A DNA stretch of 21,187 nucleotides from Labilithrix luteola (lineage in GTDB: Bacteria > Myxococcota_A > Polyangia > Polyangiales > Polyangiaceae). The position numbers were made by a program, and so were the translations under genes. The stretch is from contig JAMFST010000891.1 of NCBI GenBank assembly GCA_026225435.1, positions 1 through 21,187 on the forward strand, in the 5' to 3' direction. The stretch's first letter is position 1; each line of letters opens with the position of its first letter. The notes beneath the pieces are model-generated. The model had not been told where the DNA came from. It ran no database searches and saw only the letters and a program-made list of their open reading frames with translations. Shown here piece after piece: positions 6,248-14,553 of this stretch.

Positions 6248-7018
6248 GTGCGTGCGCCCTTCCTGGCAGTATTTCGCGCTGCTGTCGTCGTGCCGTTCGC
6301 GATTGGCGCCCTCTCGTTGACCGCCATGACGGGGTGCGGCGAGCCGCGCGTCGCGCTCGGTGGAGGTACCCGCGAGTACGTCGCCGCCGACTACGAGCAG
6401 GTCTTCCGTCGCTGGACGCGCGAGGACCAGGTGCTGTCGCTGGCCGAGCTGGAGAACCTGCTCACCGTGGCGGCGACCTTCGAGTCGTACGACTTTCGCT
6501 GGGCCTACGTCATCCGCTACTCGGAGGACTACCGGCTGACCATCGAGGAGCGGCGAGCGCTGATGCAAAAGACGCTCGGCGAGGCCAAGGACGTCCACCA
6601 ATTTTATGTAGCTTTGTACGGCGCGAACTGGCGCTGGACGGATCTGAGCCGGCCGAACAGCGCCTGGACGGTGCGCCTCATCGACAGCCGCGGGGACGAG
6701 ACCGCGCCGGTGAAGATCGAGCTCATTCCCAAGCCGGCGGCGCTCGAGCGGGCGTACTTCCCGTACACCTCGGTGTGGCGGCAGGCGTTCCGCATCGCCT
6801 TCCCCACGCAAGCCACGGGGCGGCCGACGATCGCCGACGACGCGGAGTGGTTCGGTCTGCGCTTCGCCGGTGTGGAAGGCGGCAACGGGGAGCTGCGCTG
6901 GTCGCTCGACCCGCGCGACGGGAAGCGAACCGCGTTGCAGGTGACCGGCGATCCGAGGTTCGTGGCGGAGATGACGTCCGCGACGACTGCCTCACATCCC
7001 GGCGAACAGCTCGAGTAG
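6248..7018 (+). CDS. Lipoprotein of unknown function
   Basis: A 256-aa secreted lipoprotein. From the GTG at 6248 the protein starts with a short n-region containing Arg, a hydrophobic stretch, and the lipobox LTAMTGC with the modified Cys at residue 30. The mature part is acidic and aromatic-rich, with YVAADYEQVFRRWTRE near its start and a probable beta-rich second half. I do not recognise a family. An upstream in-frame ATG (6212) is preceded by GAGAGG and would add 12 residues; the signal-peptide shape and the -10 box favour 6248. It is divergent from pepA. Its 3' end overlaps the convergent CNB-like gene by 27 bp. Confidence 0.8.
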   Translation: MRAPFLAVFRAAVVVPFAIGALSLTAMTGCGEPRVALGGGTREYVAADYEQVFRRWTREDQVLSLAELENLLTVAATFESYDFRWAYVIRYSEDYRLTIEERRALMQKTLGEAKDVHQFYVALYGANWRWTDLSRPNSAWTVRLIDSRGDETAPVKIELIPKPAALERAYFPYTSVWRQAFRIAFPTQATGRPTIADDAEWFGLRFAGVEGGNGELRWSLDPRDGKRTALQVTGDPRFVAEMTSATTASHPGEQLE

Positions 7019-8929
7019 CGGCGGGCAGGTCACCAGCAGCTCCTGCGCGAGGAGGCGGCCGCCGAAGAGGATGGTCGCCCCGCCGCGTCCGGCGCGCGCG
7101 GTGTGGGGAGCCGGGCCGCCGCCGAGGATCGCCTCGGCGAAGAGGAACTCGCCCGGGTTGACGTCCATCATGGTGACGGCGCCGTCGACGAGCTCGAGGC
7201 TGCCGGCGCCGACGACGATCATGCCGGGGACCGGTTTGCCGGCGCCGACGACGATCTCGCCTTCCTTGAGGTGGCGCGTCTCGAGGCGGTCGACGATCTC
7301 GGTGCGCAGAGCGAAGTCGAGGCGCTCGCCGAGCGGACCGAGCGCCACACCGACGCGCACCTGGATGCGATCGGCCAGCTCGCCGAGGCTGGCGGCGAAG
7401 GCGGGCGCCGACGCGAGCACGCGGGCCACGTCCTCGTCGCTCCAGGTGGCGATCTCGACGTCCTCGCCCACCGGCACGAGGCGGATCTTCACCTGGTCGA
7501 TGGCGGTGCCGCCGCTGCGAACGAGCTCGCCCGCGCTGGCGCGCAAGGCGGGAGCCTCGGCCACGGTGGCGGCGACGTTCACTTCCCCCTTGAGCACGAG
7601 CGCGAGGGCGAACCCGGTGACCTCGTCGTTCGGGGCGAGGACGGCGCGCTGAGCGGTGCGACCGAGGTCGTCACGCTGCGGACCATCGAGAAGGATGAAC
7701 GCCTCGAGATCGCGGAGCTCGAGCTTCTCCTTCGGCGGCGGCGGCGTCACCGGCACGTAGACCGGCGCGGACGACATCGCCGGCGCGGGCGGCGGCGGGG
7801 TGGCCGGGGGGAAGAAGGTGTCCGGCACCGTGGCCTGCGGCGGCTCCATCGCGCGCATCTGCGGCGGGGCGGGCGGCTCGATGTCGCTGACGCGCTCGGC
7901 GCGCCGCGGCGGAGGGAGCGCCGCCGGCGGAAGCGGGACGGGCGCCTGCGAAACGACGGGCGGAGGCGCGACCAGCGGGGGCGGCTGCAGCACCGCGTGC
8001 GCATGCGCCGGGGACGCGATGTTCATCGACGACGACGACGGAGCAGCCGTTCGCGGAGGGGCGGGCGGGGCCGCGAGCGGCGCGGCCGGAGCAGCCTGCG
8101 GCGGCGCAGCGGGCATGCCCGTGGCCGAGGCCGGGCGACCTAGCGTGAAGCGCGGCGGCGGCGCGTGGCGCGTCGGCGGCAAGGGACGGGGAGGAGCGCT
8201 CGGAACGGCGGGCGGCGCGGGGGCGACACCTGCCCGCGGGAGCGGCGGCGGCGCGGGGATGCGGACTCCACCGGGCGGCAACGGGGGCGGCGGCCTGGCC
8301 GCGGAAGGCGCGATCGGCCGCGGCGGGGGAACCGGCGCGAGCGGGGACGGAGGCGGAACCGAGATGACCTCGAGCTCGTCCATCGATGCCGGCGGCAGCG
8401 TATTGAGCGCGGCCGGCGGCTCGGTGGCGATGGGCAGCGCCGCGGTGACGAGGAGATCGTCGATGTCGTCGAGCGGCGGGCTCGACAGCGCCATCGGCGG
8501 CGCGCTCGTCACCACGTCGACGTCGTCCTCTTCCGCGTAGTCCATCTGCGTCGTCGAGAGCGACGGCTCGGCGCCCGGGTCGTCACCGCCGGGCGGCAGC
8601 GGCGGCGCCGGGGTGTAGTAGAGCGGCTCGTTCGGCGCGCTGGCCAGGAGATCGTCGATGTCCGCCTGCCCGTCACCCGGGCGGTCGCTCAGCGTGCGCC
8701 GGTTGGAGGTGCTGGCGGTCGACAGGTACTCGGTCAGGTCGGCGGCGGACTGGGCAAGCGCGAGCGCTCGCTCCTCGTCGTCCACGGCACCGGCGGACTG
8801 CGCAGCACGGCGCACCCAGACGATCGCGTCCACGCGCTCGCCGCGTTTCCAGAGAGCGTCGGCCGTCTGAAGCGCCCAGACGACGTCCTCGGCGTCGGCC
8901 GATGCAACCGGCGGGATCTTGTCGACCAT
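6992..8929 (-). CDS. Pro-rich protein with C-terminal tandem cyclic-nucleotide-binding-like domains
   Basis: A 645-aa protein in three parts. Residues about 11-70 are helical and TPR-like (two antiparallel helices). Residues about 75-400 form a low-complexity Pro/Ala linker that carries two copies of an acidic IDDLL motif (about 91-95 and 156-160). Residues about 405-645 look like two cupin-type cyclic-nucleotide-binding (CNB) modules: a divergent one at 410-520, and a second at 545-645 with LKEGEIVVGAGKPVPGMIVV and LELVDGAV. The canonical phosphate-binding cassette (GE-x-RxA) is not intact: GEFLFAEAILGG is present without the Arg, so nucleotide binding is doubtful. ATG at 8929 is chosen over a TTG at 8980 because a TAGTAT box lies 10 nt upstream. 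No enzyme activity is suggested. Confidence 0.75.
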   Translation of the reverse strand: MVDKIPPVASADAEDVVWALQTADALWKRGERVDAIVWVRRAAQSAGAVDDEERALALAQSAADLTEYLSTASTSNRRTLSDRPGDGQADIDDLLASAPNEPLYYTPAPPLPPGGDDPGAEPSLSTTQMDYAEEDDVDVVTSAPPMALSSPPLDDIDDLLVTAALPIATEPPAALNTLPPASMDELEVISVPPPSPLAPVPPPRPIAPSAARPPPPLPPGGVRIPAPPPLPRAGVAPAPPAVPSAPPRPLPPTRHAPPPRFTLGRPASATGMPAAPPQAAPAAPLAAPPAPPRTAAPSSSSMNIASPAHAHAVLQPPPLVAPPPVVSQAPVPLPPAALPPPRRAERVSDIEPPAPPQMRAMEPPQATVPDTFFPPATPPPPAPAMSSAPVYVPVTPPPPKEKLELRDLEAFILLDGPQRDDLGRTAQRAVLAPNDEVTGFALALVLKGEVNVAATVAEAPALRASAGELVRSGGTAIDQVKIRLVPVGEDVEIATWSDEDVARVLASAPAFAASLGELADRIQVRVGVALGPLGERLDFALRTEIVDRLETRHLKEGEIVVGAGKPVPGMIVVGAGSLELVDGAVTMMDVNPGEFLFAEAILGGGPAPHTARAGRGGATILFGGRLLAQELLVTCPPLLELFAGM

Positions 8930-8939
8930 CGGGTGCCGG

Positions 8940-8945
8940 ATACTA
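8940..8945 (-). promoter_or_regulatory. Candidate -10 box TAGTAT for the CNB-like gene
   Basis: Minus-strand TAGTAT ends 10 nt before the ATG at 8929, with no Shine-Dalgarno between, so the mRNA could have a leader of only about 3 nt. No good -35 box is seen. Confidence 0.4.
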
Positions 8946-9004
8946 ACGCGAAGGGGTGGAAAGCGGTGAGAAGACGACAATCGGGGGAGACGAGGGGGTG
9001 GCGC
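8946..9004 (-). terminator. Candidate Rho-dependent (rut-like) pyrimidine-rich region
   Basis: The RNA downstream of the ATPase stop would be strikingly C/U-rich and G-poor (runs such as CCACCCCCTCGTCTCCCCC and TTCTCACC), with no hairpin plus U-tract. That composition fits a Rho-utilisation site separating the ATPase gene from the CNB-like gene. Composition alone cannot prove it. Confidence 0.3.
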
Positions 9005-9745
9005 CTACCCGAGGATGCTCTTCAGGTAAGCGGCTCGATCGCTGACGAAGCGCCGCGTGACGGCCACGTGCTCGAGAGATTCGTAGGCGGTCCGGCGGAT
9101 ACCGAAGTCACCGAGCTCGTAGATCCTCGCGTCGGGGTAGCCCAGCAAGATCGGCGAGTGGCTGGCGACGATGAACTGCGAGCCTTGCCTGACCAGCTCG
9201 TGCATTCGTCGGAGCAAGCGTAGCTGGCGCGTGGGAGACAGCGCCGACTCCGGCTCGTCGAGGAGGTAAAGGCCGCGCGGACCGAAGCGATTCTCGACCA
9301 GCGCCATGAACGACTCGCCGTGCGACTGCTCGTGGAGCGAGCGGCCACCGTAGGAATCGATGATCGGCGGAGCGTGCGCGGGCACCGAGTCGAGGACCTC
9401 GATCTCGCGGGCGAGATTGAAGAAGGCTTCCGCACGGAGAAAGAAGCCTGTGCTCGGCTTGTAGGGAGTCTTCATCAGCCTGATGGCACCGTGCAGCGAC
9501 GACTCCGACGGGCGCAGCGCGAAGTTGAAGTTCGTCGTGCCGCCCTCGGCGTTGAAGCCGAGACCGATCGCCAGCGCCTCGAGGATCGTCGACTTCCCCG
9601 ACCCGTTCTCCCCCACGAGGCATGTGACCGGCGCGAAGCGCAGCGATTCGATCTCCTTCACCGCCGGCAGATCGAACGGGTACCCCTCGCCCCGCTTGTC
9701 CGGCTTCCAGGTCACCCGCTGAAGAAACGGCGGCTCCTCCACCAT
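9005..9745 (-). CDS. Small AAA/ABC-type ATPase (COG3910-like)
   Basis: A 246-aa single-domain ATPase of the SMC/ABC superfamily. It has Walker A GENGSGKST (45-53), an ABC-signature-like QSHGESF (140-146), Walker B GLYLLDEPE (158-166) with catalytic Glu165, and an H-loop ASHSP (His196). Between Walker A and the signature lies a short insert (about 68-125) rather than a coiled coil, so it is a compact stand-alone ATPase like the predicted-ATPase group COG3910. Related forms occur alone or in defence and repair loci; the role here is unknown. ATG at 9745 overlaps the stop of the beta-propeller gene (TGATG), so the two are co-translated. Confidence 0.85.
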   Translation of the reverse strand: MVEEPPFLQRVTWKPDKRGEGYPFDLPAVKEIESLRFAPVTCLVGENGSGKSTILEALAIGLGFNAEGGTTNFNFALRPSESSLHGAIRLMKTPYKPSTGFFLRAEAFFNLAREIEVLDSVPAHAPPIIDSYGGRSLHEQSHGESFMALVENRFGPRGLYLLDEPESALSPTRQLRLLRRMHELVRQGSQFIVASHSPILLGYPDARIYELGDFGIRRTAYESLEHVAVTRRFVSDRAAYLKSILG

Positions 9746-11049
9746 CACGGCCCCTCCCGGTACAGCGCCACCGTCCCGTCGTCGGACGCCACCACGAGAT
9801 CGCTCGGGGCGAGCAGGGTCAGCGGCGCGTCCACGTCGTCGCCGCGATCCACGGTCCACATGACGGCGCCATCGGGTCCAATCGCGTAGACGCGGTCGTC
9901 CTCGGCGCCGAAGAACAGGGCGCCGGAGTCGTCCTCGAGCGGGGCACCGTGGATGCCGAACTCGCGGGCACCGGTGCCGGCGACGGGGAAGCGGCCGACC
10001 GGGTGCCCGTCGGGGGCGAGGCGGACGACCGCGGGGGTCGGGCCGTACATTCCTCCAAGGACGTCGCCGTTGCGGGCGAGCGAGAGGGTGCCGCGCACGT
10101 AGCCCGGCAGATCCGTCTTCCAGCGCAAGGTGCCCACGGGACTGCCGGTGCTGCCGCTGGTGTCGATCGCGGCGATGGCACCGCCGTCGGTGCCGAAGTA
10201 GGCGGTGCCGCTCTCGTCGATCACCGGCGAGCCGTCGACGTCGGCGCCGAGGTCCACCCTGAAGGCGACCTTGCCGTCCGCGCCGACCCCGTAGGCGCAG
10301 TGGTCCTGCGCGCCGAAGACGAGGCCGTCCTTGGCGGTGCGCGCCGGCGCGGTGAAGACCTTGCGGCCGGCGTCGAAGCGCCAGGCGACGGTGCCGTCGG
10401 GGTGCACGCGGTAGACGTGGGCGCCCGCCGCGACGACCAGATCGTTCCCGCCGACGAGGAGGATGCCGGTGTCCGCCTCCCCCTGCAGCTCGAGCTTCCA
10501 GCGGACCTTGCCCGCCGGATCGATGGCGAAGAGCCGCTTGGCGTCGCTGCCGGCGTAGATCGTCCCGTCCGGGCCGACCATCGGCGTGGCGTACGCGCGG
10601 CCGCCGAGCGCGACGGTCCACAGCTCGTGACCGGTGGCGCGATCGAGCGCGCGGAGCTCGCCGCTCAGGGTTGCAATGTACAAGTAGCGACCGTCGAGCG
10701 AGGCTACCGGCTGGGCCTCGACGGCTCCGCCCACCGCGACCGACCAGACGATCTCCGGATGGCGCGGCCCGTGGGCGGCGATGCGATCGGTGTGCTGCGG
10801 ATCCCCGTGCAGCGTGCTCACCGAGCCATCCGCCGGAAGGTTCGGTGGCGCGCCACGACCGAGCGGGGCGCTGGTGAGCCCTTCCGATCCTGCGTCGACG
10901 TGTCGCTCGACGGGGATGCGCGCGCTCTCCGTCTCCGGCAGCGCCGTCGGCAAGGTGGCCAGCACCCGCGGCGAACGGATCTTCAGGAGGGCGAGCGCCG
11001 TCGTCCCCGCCACGAGGGCGAGCAGCGGCACTGCTCGAGCACGCGACAC
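9745..11049 (-). CDS. Membrane-anchored PQQ-like beta-propeller protein
   Basis: About 434 aa from a GTG at 11049: a short basic N-terminus, one hydrophobic segment (about 7-22) as uncleaved signal or anchor, a linker, then a beta-propeller from about residue 75 to the end. At least six blades of the PQQ/pyrrolo-quinoline type show the pattern DG-x-(I/L)Y-x-G-x(n)-A(I/L)D-x-x-G-x-x-(R/L)W, for example YLYIATLSGELRALDRATG and TIYAGSDAKRLFAIDPAG. Such proteins are usually periplasmic scaffolds (BamB-like) rather than quinone enzymes; no quinoprotein catalytic set is evident. An in-frame GTG at 11145 would overlap the upstream gene by 58 bp. The stop overlaps the ATPase start (TGATG). Confidence 0.8.
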   Translation of the reverse strand: MSRARAVPLLALVAGTTALALLKIRSPRVLATLPTALPETESARIPVERHVDAGSEGLTSAPLGRGAPPNLPADGSVSTLHGDPQHTDRIAAHGPRHPEIVWSVAVGGAVEAQPVASLDGRYLYIATLSGELRALDRATGHELWTVALGGRAYATPMVGPDGTIYAGSDAKRLFAIDPAGKVRWKLELQGEADTGILLVGGNDLVVAAGAHVYRVHPDGTVAWRFDAGRKVFTAPARTAKDGLVFGAQDHCAYGVGADGKVAFRVDLGADVDGSPVIDESGTAYFGTDGGAIAAIDTSGSTGSPVGTLRWKTDLPGYVRGTLSLARNGDVLGGMYGPTPAVVRLAPDGHPVGRFPVAGTGAREFGIHGAPLEDDSGALFFGAEDDRVYAIGPDGAVMWTVDRGDDVDAPLTLLAPSDLVVASDDGTVALYREGP

Positions 11050-11087
11050 GATGAACCAGGCCCGGCTACGAAGAAGCGGACCGACCG

Positions 11088-11300
11088 TCAGCGCGCCTTG
11101 CGGGCCGCCTTGAGGCGCCGCTCGGACGCGTTGCGCGCCTCGCACACCCCCACGTCGTGCGCTGCCTCACCCGGCATGCGCCGCGCGAGGTAACCGATCA
11201 ACGTGAGCCCGGCCGTCCGGGTCACTTCTGGCATCGCTGGTTCGCGAAGAAGGCGGGTGATGTCGCTGATGAGGCGAGCCCTCTCGATTTCGTCCGGCAC
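11088..11300 (-). CDS. Small protein (70 aa), unknown function
   Basis: It starts at GTG 11300, preceded by a strong Shine-Dalgarno GGAGGGG (11313-11307) at a 6-nt spacing, one of the best ribosome sites in the window. An upstream in-frame TTG at 11348 is less likely. The protein has two predicted helices (PDEIERARLISDITRLLRE and RTAGLTLIGYLARRM) and a basic C-terminus (ERRLKAARKAR). No family is recognised. It is probably the first gene of the unit continuing with the beta-propeller gene, whose GTG lies 38 nt downstream. The 197-bp gap behind it, up to ftsK, shows no clear promoter. Confidence 0.65.
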   Translation of the reverse strand: MPDEIERARLISDITRLLREPAMPEVTRTAGLTLIGYLARRMPGEAAHDVGVCEARNASERRLKAARKAR

Positions 11301-11497
11301 TCCGAACCCCTCCAATCGATCTGCGATACGAAGTGAAGCGCGAGTCAACAGAAATAGTCGCGGTCCAGTCTAGGGCGCAAACTCTGCGGAGTCGAGGCGG
11401 TTCGACCGAAAAAACTCACATTGCGACCGCACGCCCCTCACCGCAGCCCGCGTACTAGATCCGCTGAACGGCGACGCCAGAGGTTTCTCAAGTCATT

Positions 11498-14365
11498 TCA
11501 AAGGGAGCTGATCAGGACTTCGCGGTCCTTGGAGCCGTTGGCTCCGCCGACGATCCCGCGCTTTTCCATCATCTCGACGATGCGGGCGGCGCGGTTGTAA
11601 CCGAGCCCGAGCTTGCGCTGGAGCCAGGACGTCGAGCAGCGGCGGGTGTCGGCGACGACCCGGACGGCATCGTCGTACATGGCGTCCTGCTCGCCGCCTT
11701 CCTCGTCGCCGCCGCCGTCCTCGTCGTCGCGCGGCTTGAGGATGTTCTCGTCGTAGACCGGCTCGCCCTGCAGGCGGAGGAAGTCGGTGACCGTCTGCAC
11801 CTCCTCTTCACTGACCCACGGGCACTGGACGCGCTTGGTCTCGTTGGTGCCATTGAGCTTGATGAGCATGTCGCCGCGACCGAGCAGGTGCTCGGCCCCT
11901 TGCTCGTCGAGGATGGTGCGCGAGTCGACCTTCTGCGCGACGCGGAAGGCGATGCGCGTCGGGAAGTTCGCCTTGATCATGCCGGTGATGACGTCGACCG
12001 AGGGGCGCTGCGTCGCGAGGATGACGTGCATGCCGGCGGCGCGGGCCTTCTGCGCGAGACGGGCGACGGCGGCTTCCACGTCCTTCCCCTGCTGCATCAT
12101 GAGGTCGGCGAACTCGTCGACGACGAGCACGATCGACGGCAGCTTCTCCGGCAGCGGCGCCTCGCCCTCGTCCGAGCCGAGCTCTGGATCGATCGAGTCG
12201 GGCAGGCCGTTGTGGTCCTTGCCGATGACCTTCTTCTTGTTCGGGTTGCGCGCCTCGCCGCGGATCACGCGCTCCACCCAGGCGTTGTACGTGCCGAGGT
12301 TCTTGGTGCCGGCGTCGGCGAAGAGCTGGTAGCGGCGCTCCATCTCGTCGACCGCCCACTTCAGCGCCAGCGCTGCCTGCTTCATGTCGGTGACGACCGG
12401 GAGCAGCATGTGGGGGATGCGATCGAACGGCGCGAGCTCGACGACCTTGGGGTCGATCATGAGCAAGCGCAGCTCCTCCGGCGTGCGCCGGTAGAGGAGC
12501 GAGGTGAGCATGACGTTGAGCCCGACGCTCTTTCCGGCGCCGGTCGCGCCGGCGACGATCACGTGCGGCATGCTCGACAGATCCGCGTAGACCGGGTTGC
12601 CGAGGATGTCGCGACCGAGGACGACCGGCAGCGGGACGTCGAGCTCCTGGAAGCGGCGATCGTCGACCAGATCGCGCAGGTTCACCGGCACGCGGCGCTC
12701 GTTGGGGAGCTCGAAACCGATGCGGTTCTTGCCCGGGATGGGCGCGACGATGCGCACCTTCTTGGCGAGGGCGAGCGCGAGATCGTCGGCCAGCGAGGCG
12801 ACCTTGGAGACCTTGGTGCCGGCAGCGGGAGAGACCTCGAAGGTGGTGACCGTGGGGCCGGGGAGGATGTCCTCGACCTTGCCCGAGACGCCGTAGTCGC
12901 CGAGCGTCTTCACCAGCAGCTCGGCGTTCTTGAAGAGCGCCTCCTTGTCGACGATGAGCGTGGGGTCGATCTTGGCGGGGACGAGGAAGTCGATCGAGGG
13001 GAGACGGAAGCCCTGGCCCATCGCGGGGATGACCCGGTCCTTCTTGGCGGCGACGGCGGCGGCGGGCGCCGCCGGCTTGACCTCGAGACGCGGCTCCGGC
13101 AGCGCGACGATCTCCTCTTTCGCCAGCGCGGCGGAGGTGTCGATGATGTGCGGGATGACCGGGGCGCGCTTCGTACCTGAGGCCGCGCTGGCCGCACGCG
13201 CCTTGGGAGCGGGTGCCGGCTCGGGCTCGTCCTCGACCTCTTCTTCGTCGCTGGCCTCGGTCTCGTCCGACTCTTCCTCTTCGTCCTCTTCCTCGGTCTC
13301 TTCCTCGAGCTCCGGCTCCGGCTCGGGGACTGCGCGCTTGCGCGAGCCGCGACCGCGCGCGGGCTTCGCCTCGACGACGACGGCGACGTCATCCGTCTTC
13401 GTCTCGGCCACGGCGACTGTCGGCGCCGCGGAGGCACTGGCCGTCGCGCGGGCGGCACGCGGAGCGCGCTTCGGCTTGACGACGGGGCTCGGGGCCGGCG
13501 TGACGATCGGGCCGCGATCTTCGTCCGCGTCGTCTGCCTCGTCGGCGTTGGCGAGGACGGCGTCACCCGCGTCGTCGCTCCCCTCGGGCGGGATGACGGC
13601 GACCAGCGCCTCGTCGTTCCGGCGCGTGTGGATGGCGGGGAGGCGGCCGAGACGGACCTGCTCGCCGTGGTCGCGTTCGAGCTGGCGTGCGGTGCGCCAG
13701 GCGTCGGCGACCTGGCGCGACGCGGAGGCGGTACCCCAGGCGCCGCGCTTGCCCATCCGCTCGAGGCGGTGAATCAGCGCGATGAAAGAGAACGAGGCGC
13801 GTCCGATGAGGATCATGCCGAGCGAGGCGAAGCCGACGAGGAACGAGCCGGCCGTCGAGAAGAGCGAGCGCGCGAGCTCGCCGAACAGCTCGCCCACCTG
13901 GCCGCTGGCGCCGTAGTGACCGAAGGCGAGCTTGCCGGGTGCGGCCACCTGCACCAGCGCGGCTGTGAGGATGATGATGAGCAGATCGCCCGCGAGACGC
14001 GCCGGCGTGGCCAGGCTCTTCTTGCCGCGAACGAAGGGGATGCCGAGCAGGATGCCTTCGAGCGGCACCACCCAGGCCACGAGGCCGAGCAGACCGACGA
14101 TGGCCTGCGCGGCGGCTTCTCCGACCGGGCCGACCCAGTTGGCGCCTTCCATCGGCGCGAGCGGGGGTTCGACGGGGAGCGGATCGCCGGCGAACGAGGC
14201 GAGCGCCAGCGCCATGAAGAGAGCGAAGGTCCACAGGAGGAGGGCGGCGAACTCGCGAAAACGCGGATACGTCGCCGCGCCCTGGCCGAGCACGGTGGGG
14301 AGCCGGACGTTCGCCGGTGTGACAGCGAGCTCCTGGCGATCGGATCGGGGGAGGAACGGAATCAA
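11498..14365 (-). CDS. ftsK: DNA translocase FtsK/SpoIIIE family
   Basis: A 955-aa membrane-anchored DNA pump for chromosome segregation at the division site. Four or so N-terminal membrane segments (about 38-60, 85-112, 124-142, 168-200) precede a linker (about 205-445) that contains an almost purely acidic run (350-382) flanked by Ala/Lys/Arg-rich stretches. The motor domains follow: alpha (about 460-580), beta with Walker A GATGAGKS (606-613) and Walker B IVLVVDEF (745-752), and the ATQRPSVDVITG motif (784-795). A charged insert of about 35 residues (706-740) precedes Walker B. The C-terminal winged-helix gamma domain (about 895-955) should read KOPS-like sites. The only available upstream start is TTG at 14365 (AGGG 3 nt away). 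It ends 11498, with no clear terminator. Confidence 0.95.
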   Translation of the reverse strand: MIPFLPRSDRQELAVTPANVRLPTVLGQGAATYPRFREFAALLLWTFALFMALALASFAGDPLPVEPPLAPMEGANWVGPVGEAAAQAIVGLLGLVAWVVPLEGILLGIPFVRGKKSLATPARLAGDLLIIILTAALVQVAAPGKLAFGHYGASGQVGELFGELARSLFSTAGSFLVGFASLGMILIGRASFSFIALIHRLERMGKRGAWGTASASRQVADAWRTARQLERDHGEQVRLGRLPAIHTRRNDEALVAVIPPEGSDDAGDAVLANADEADDADEDRGPIVTPAPSPVVKPKRAPRAARATASASAAPTVAVAETKTDDVAVVVEAKPARGRGSRKRAVPEPEPELEEETEEEDEEEESDETEASDEEEVEDEPEPAPAPKARAASAASGTKRAPVIPHIIDTSAALAKEEIVALPEPRLEVKPAAPAAAVAAKKDRVIPAMGQGFRLPSIDFLVPAKIDPTLIVDKEALFKNAELLVKTLGDYGVSGKVEDILPGPTVTTFEVSPAAGTKVSKVASLADDLALALAKKVRIVAPIPGKNRIGFELPNERRVPVNLRDLVDDRRFQELDVPLPVVLGRDILGNPVYADLSSMPHVIVAGATGAGKSVGLNVMLTSLLYRRTPEELRLLMIDPKVVELAPFDRIPHMLLPVVTDMKQAALALKWAVDEMERRYQLFADAGTKNLGTYNAWVERVIRGEARNPNKKKVIGKDHNGLPDSIDPELGSDEGEAPLPEKLPSIVLVVDEFADLMMQQGKDVEAAVARLAQKARAAGMHVILATQRPSVDVITGMIKANFPTRIAFRVAQKVDSRTILDEQGAEHLLGRGDMLIKLNGTNETKRVQCPWVSEEEVQTVTDFLRLQGEPVYDENILKPRDDEDGGGDEEGGEQDAMYDDAVRVVADTRRCSTSWLQRKLGLGYNRAARIVEMMEKRGIVGGANGSKDREVLISSL

Positions 14366-14412
14366 GTGCCCTGAAGGTTTCCGCCGGCTTGGCGCGCCTA
14401 CGTTGACCTACA

Positions 14413-14442
14413 TGCATACGAGCGCCGCCCCGAGGCGGTCAA
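14413..14442 (-). promoter_or_regulatory. Candidate ftsK promoter
   Basis: On the minus strand: TTGACC (14442-14437), 18-nt spacer, TATGCA (14418-14413). Predicted start near 14406, about 40 nt ahead of the TTG start codon. It sits in the 188-bp divergent gap shared with the HEAT-like lipoprotein gene. Confidence 0.5.
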
Positions 14443-14537
14443 CTTGGATGCGAAGAAGCCGACGGAGCCGGCCTCCTCCGCAAGGCAAGCGAGCGGTGCC
14501 TTCCTAATGACTGTCCCAACCGGCCGGGACTCTCGGG

Positions 14538-14543
14538 TAGACT
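14538..14543 (+). promoter_or_regulatory. Candidate -10 box TAGACT for the HEAT-like lipoprotein gene
   Basis: TAGACT ends 10 nt before the ATG at 14554, with no Shine-Dalgarno between them and no good -35 box. A start 7 nt after the box would give a leader of about 3-4 nt. Confidence 0.35.
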
Positions 14544-14553
14544 CCCCGACCGC

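Noticed and set aside
4542..6320. 592-codon plus-strand frame opposite pepA
   Set aside because: Shadow of pepA; product is Arg/Asp/Ala-rich and featureless, and pepA has intact catalytic motifs.
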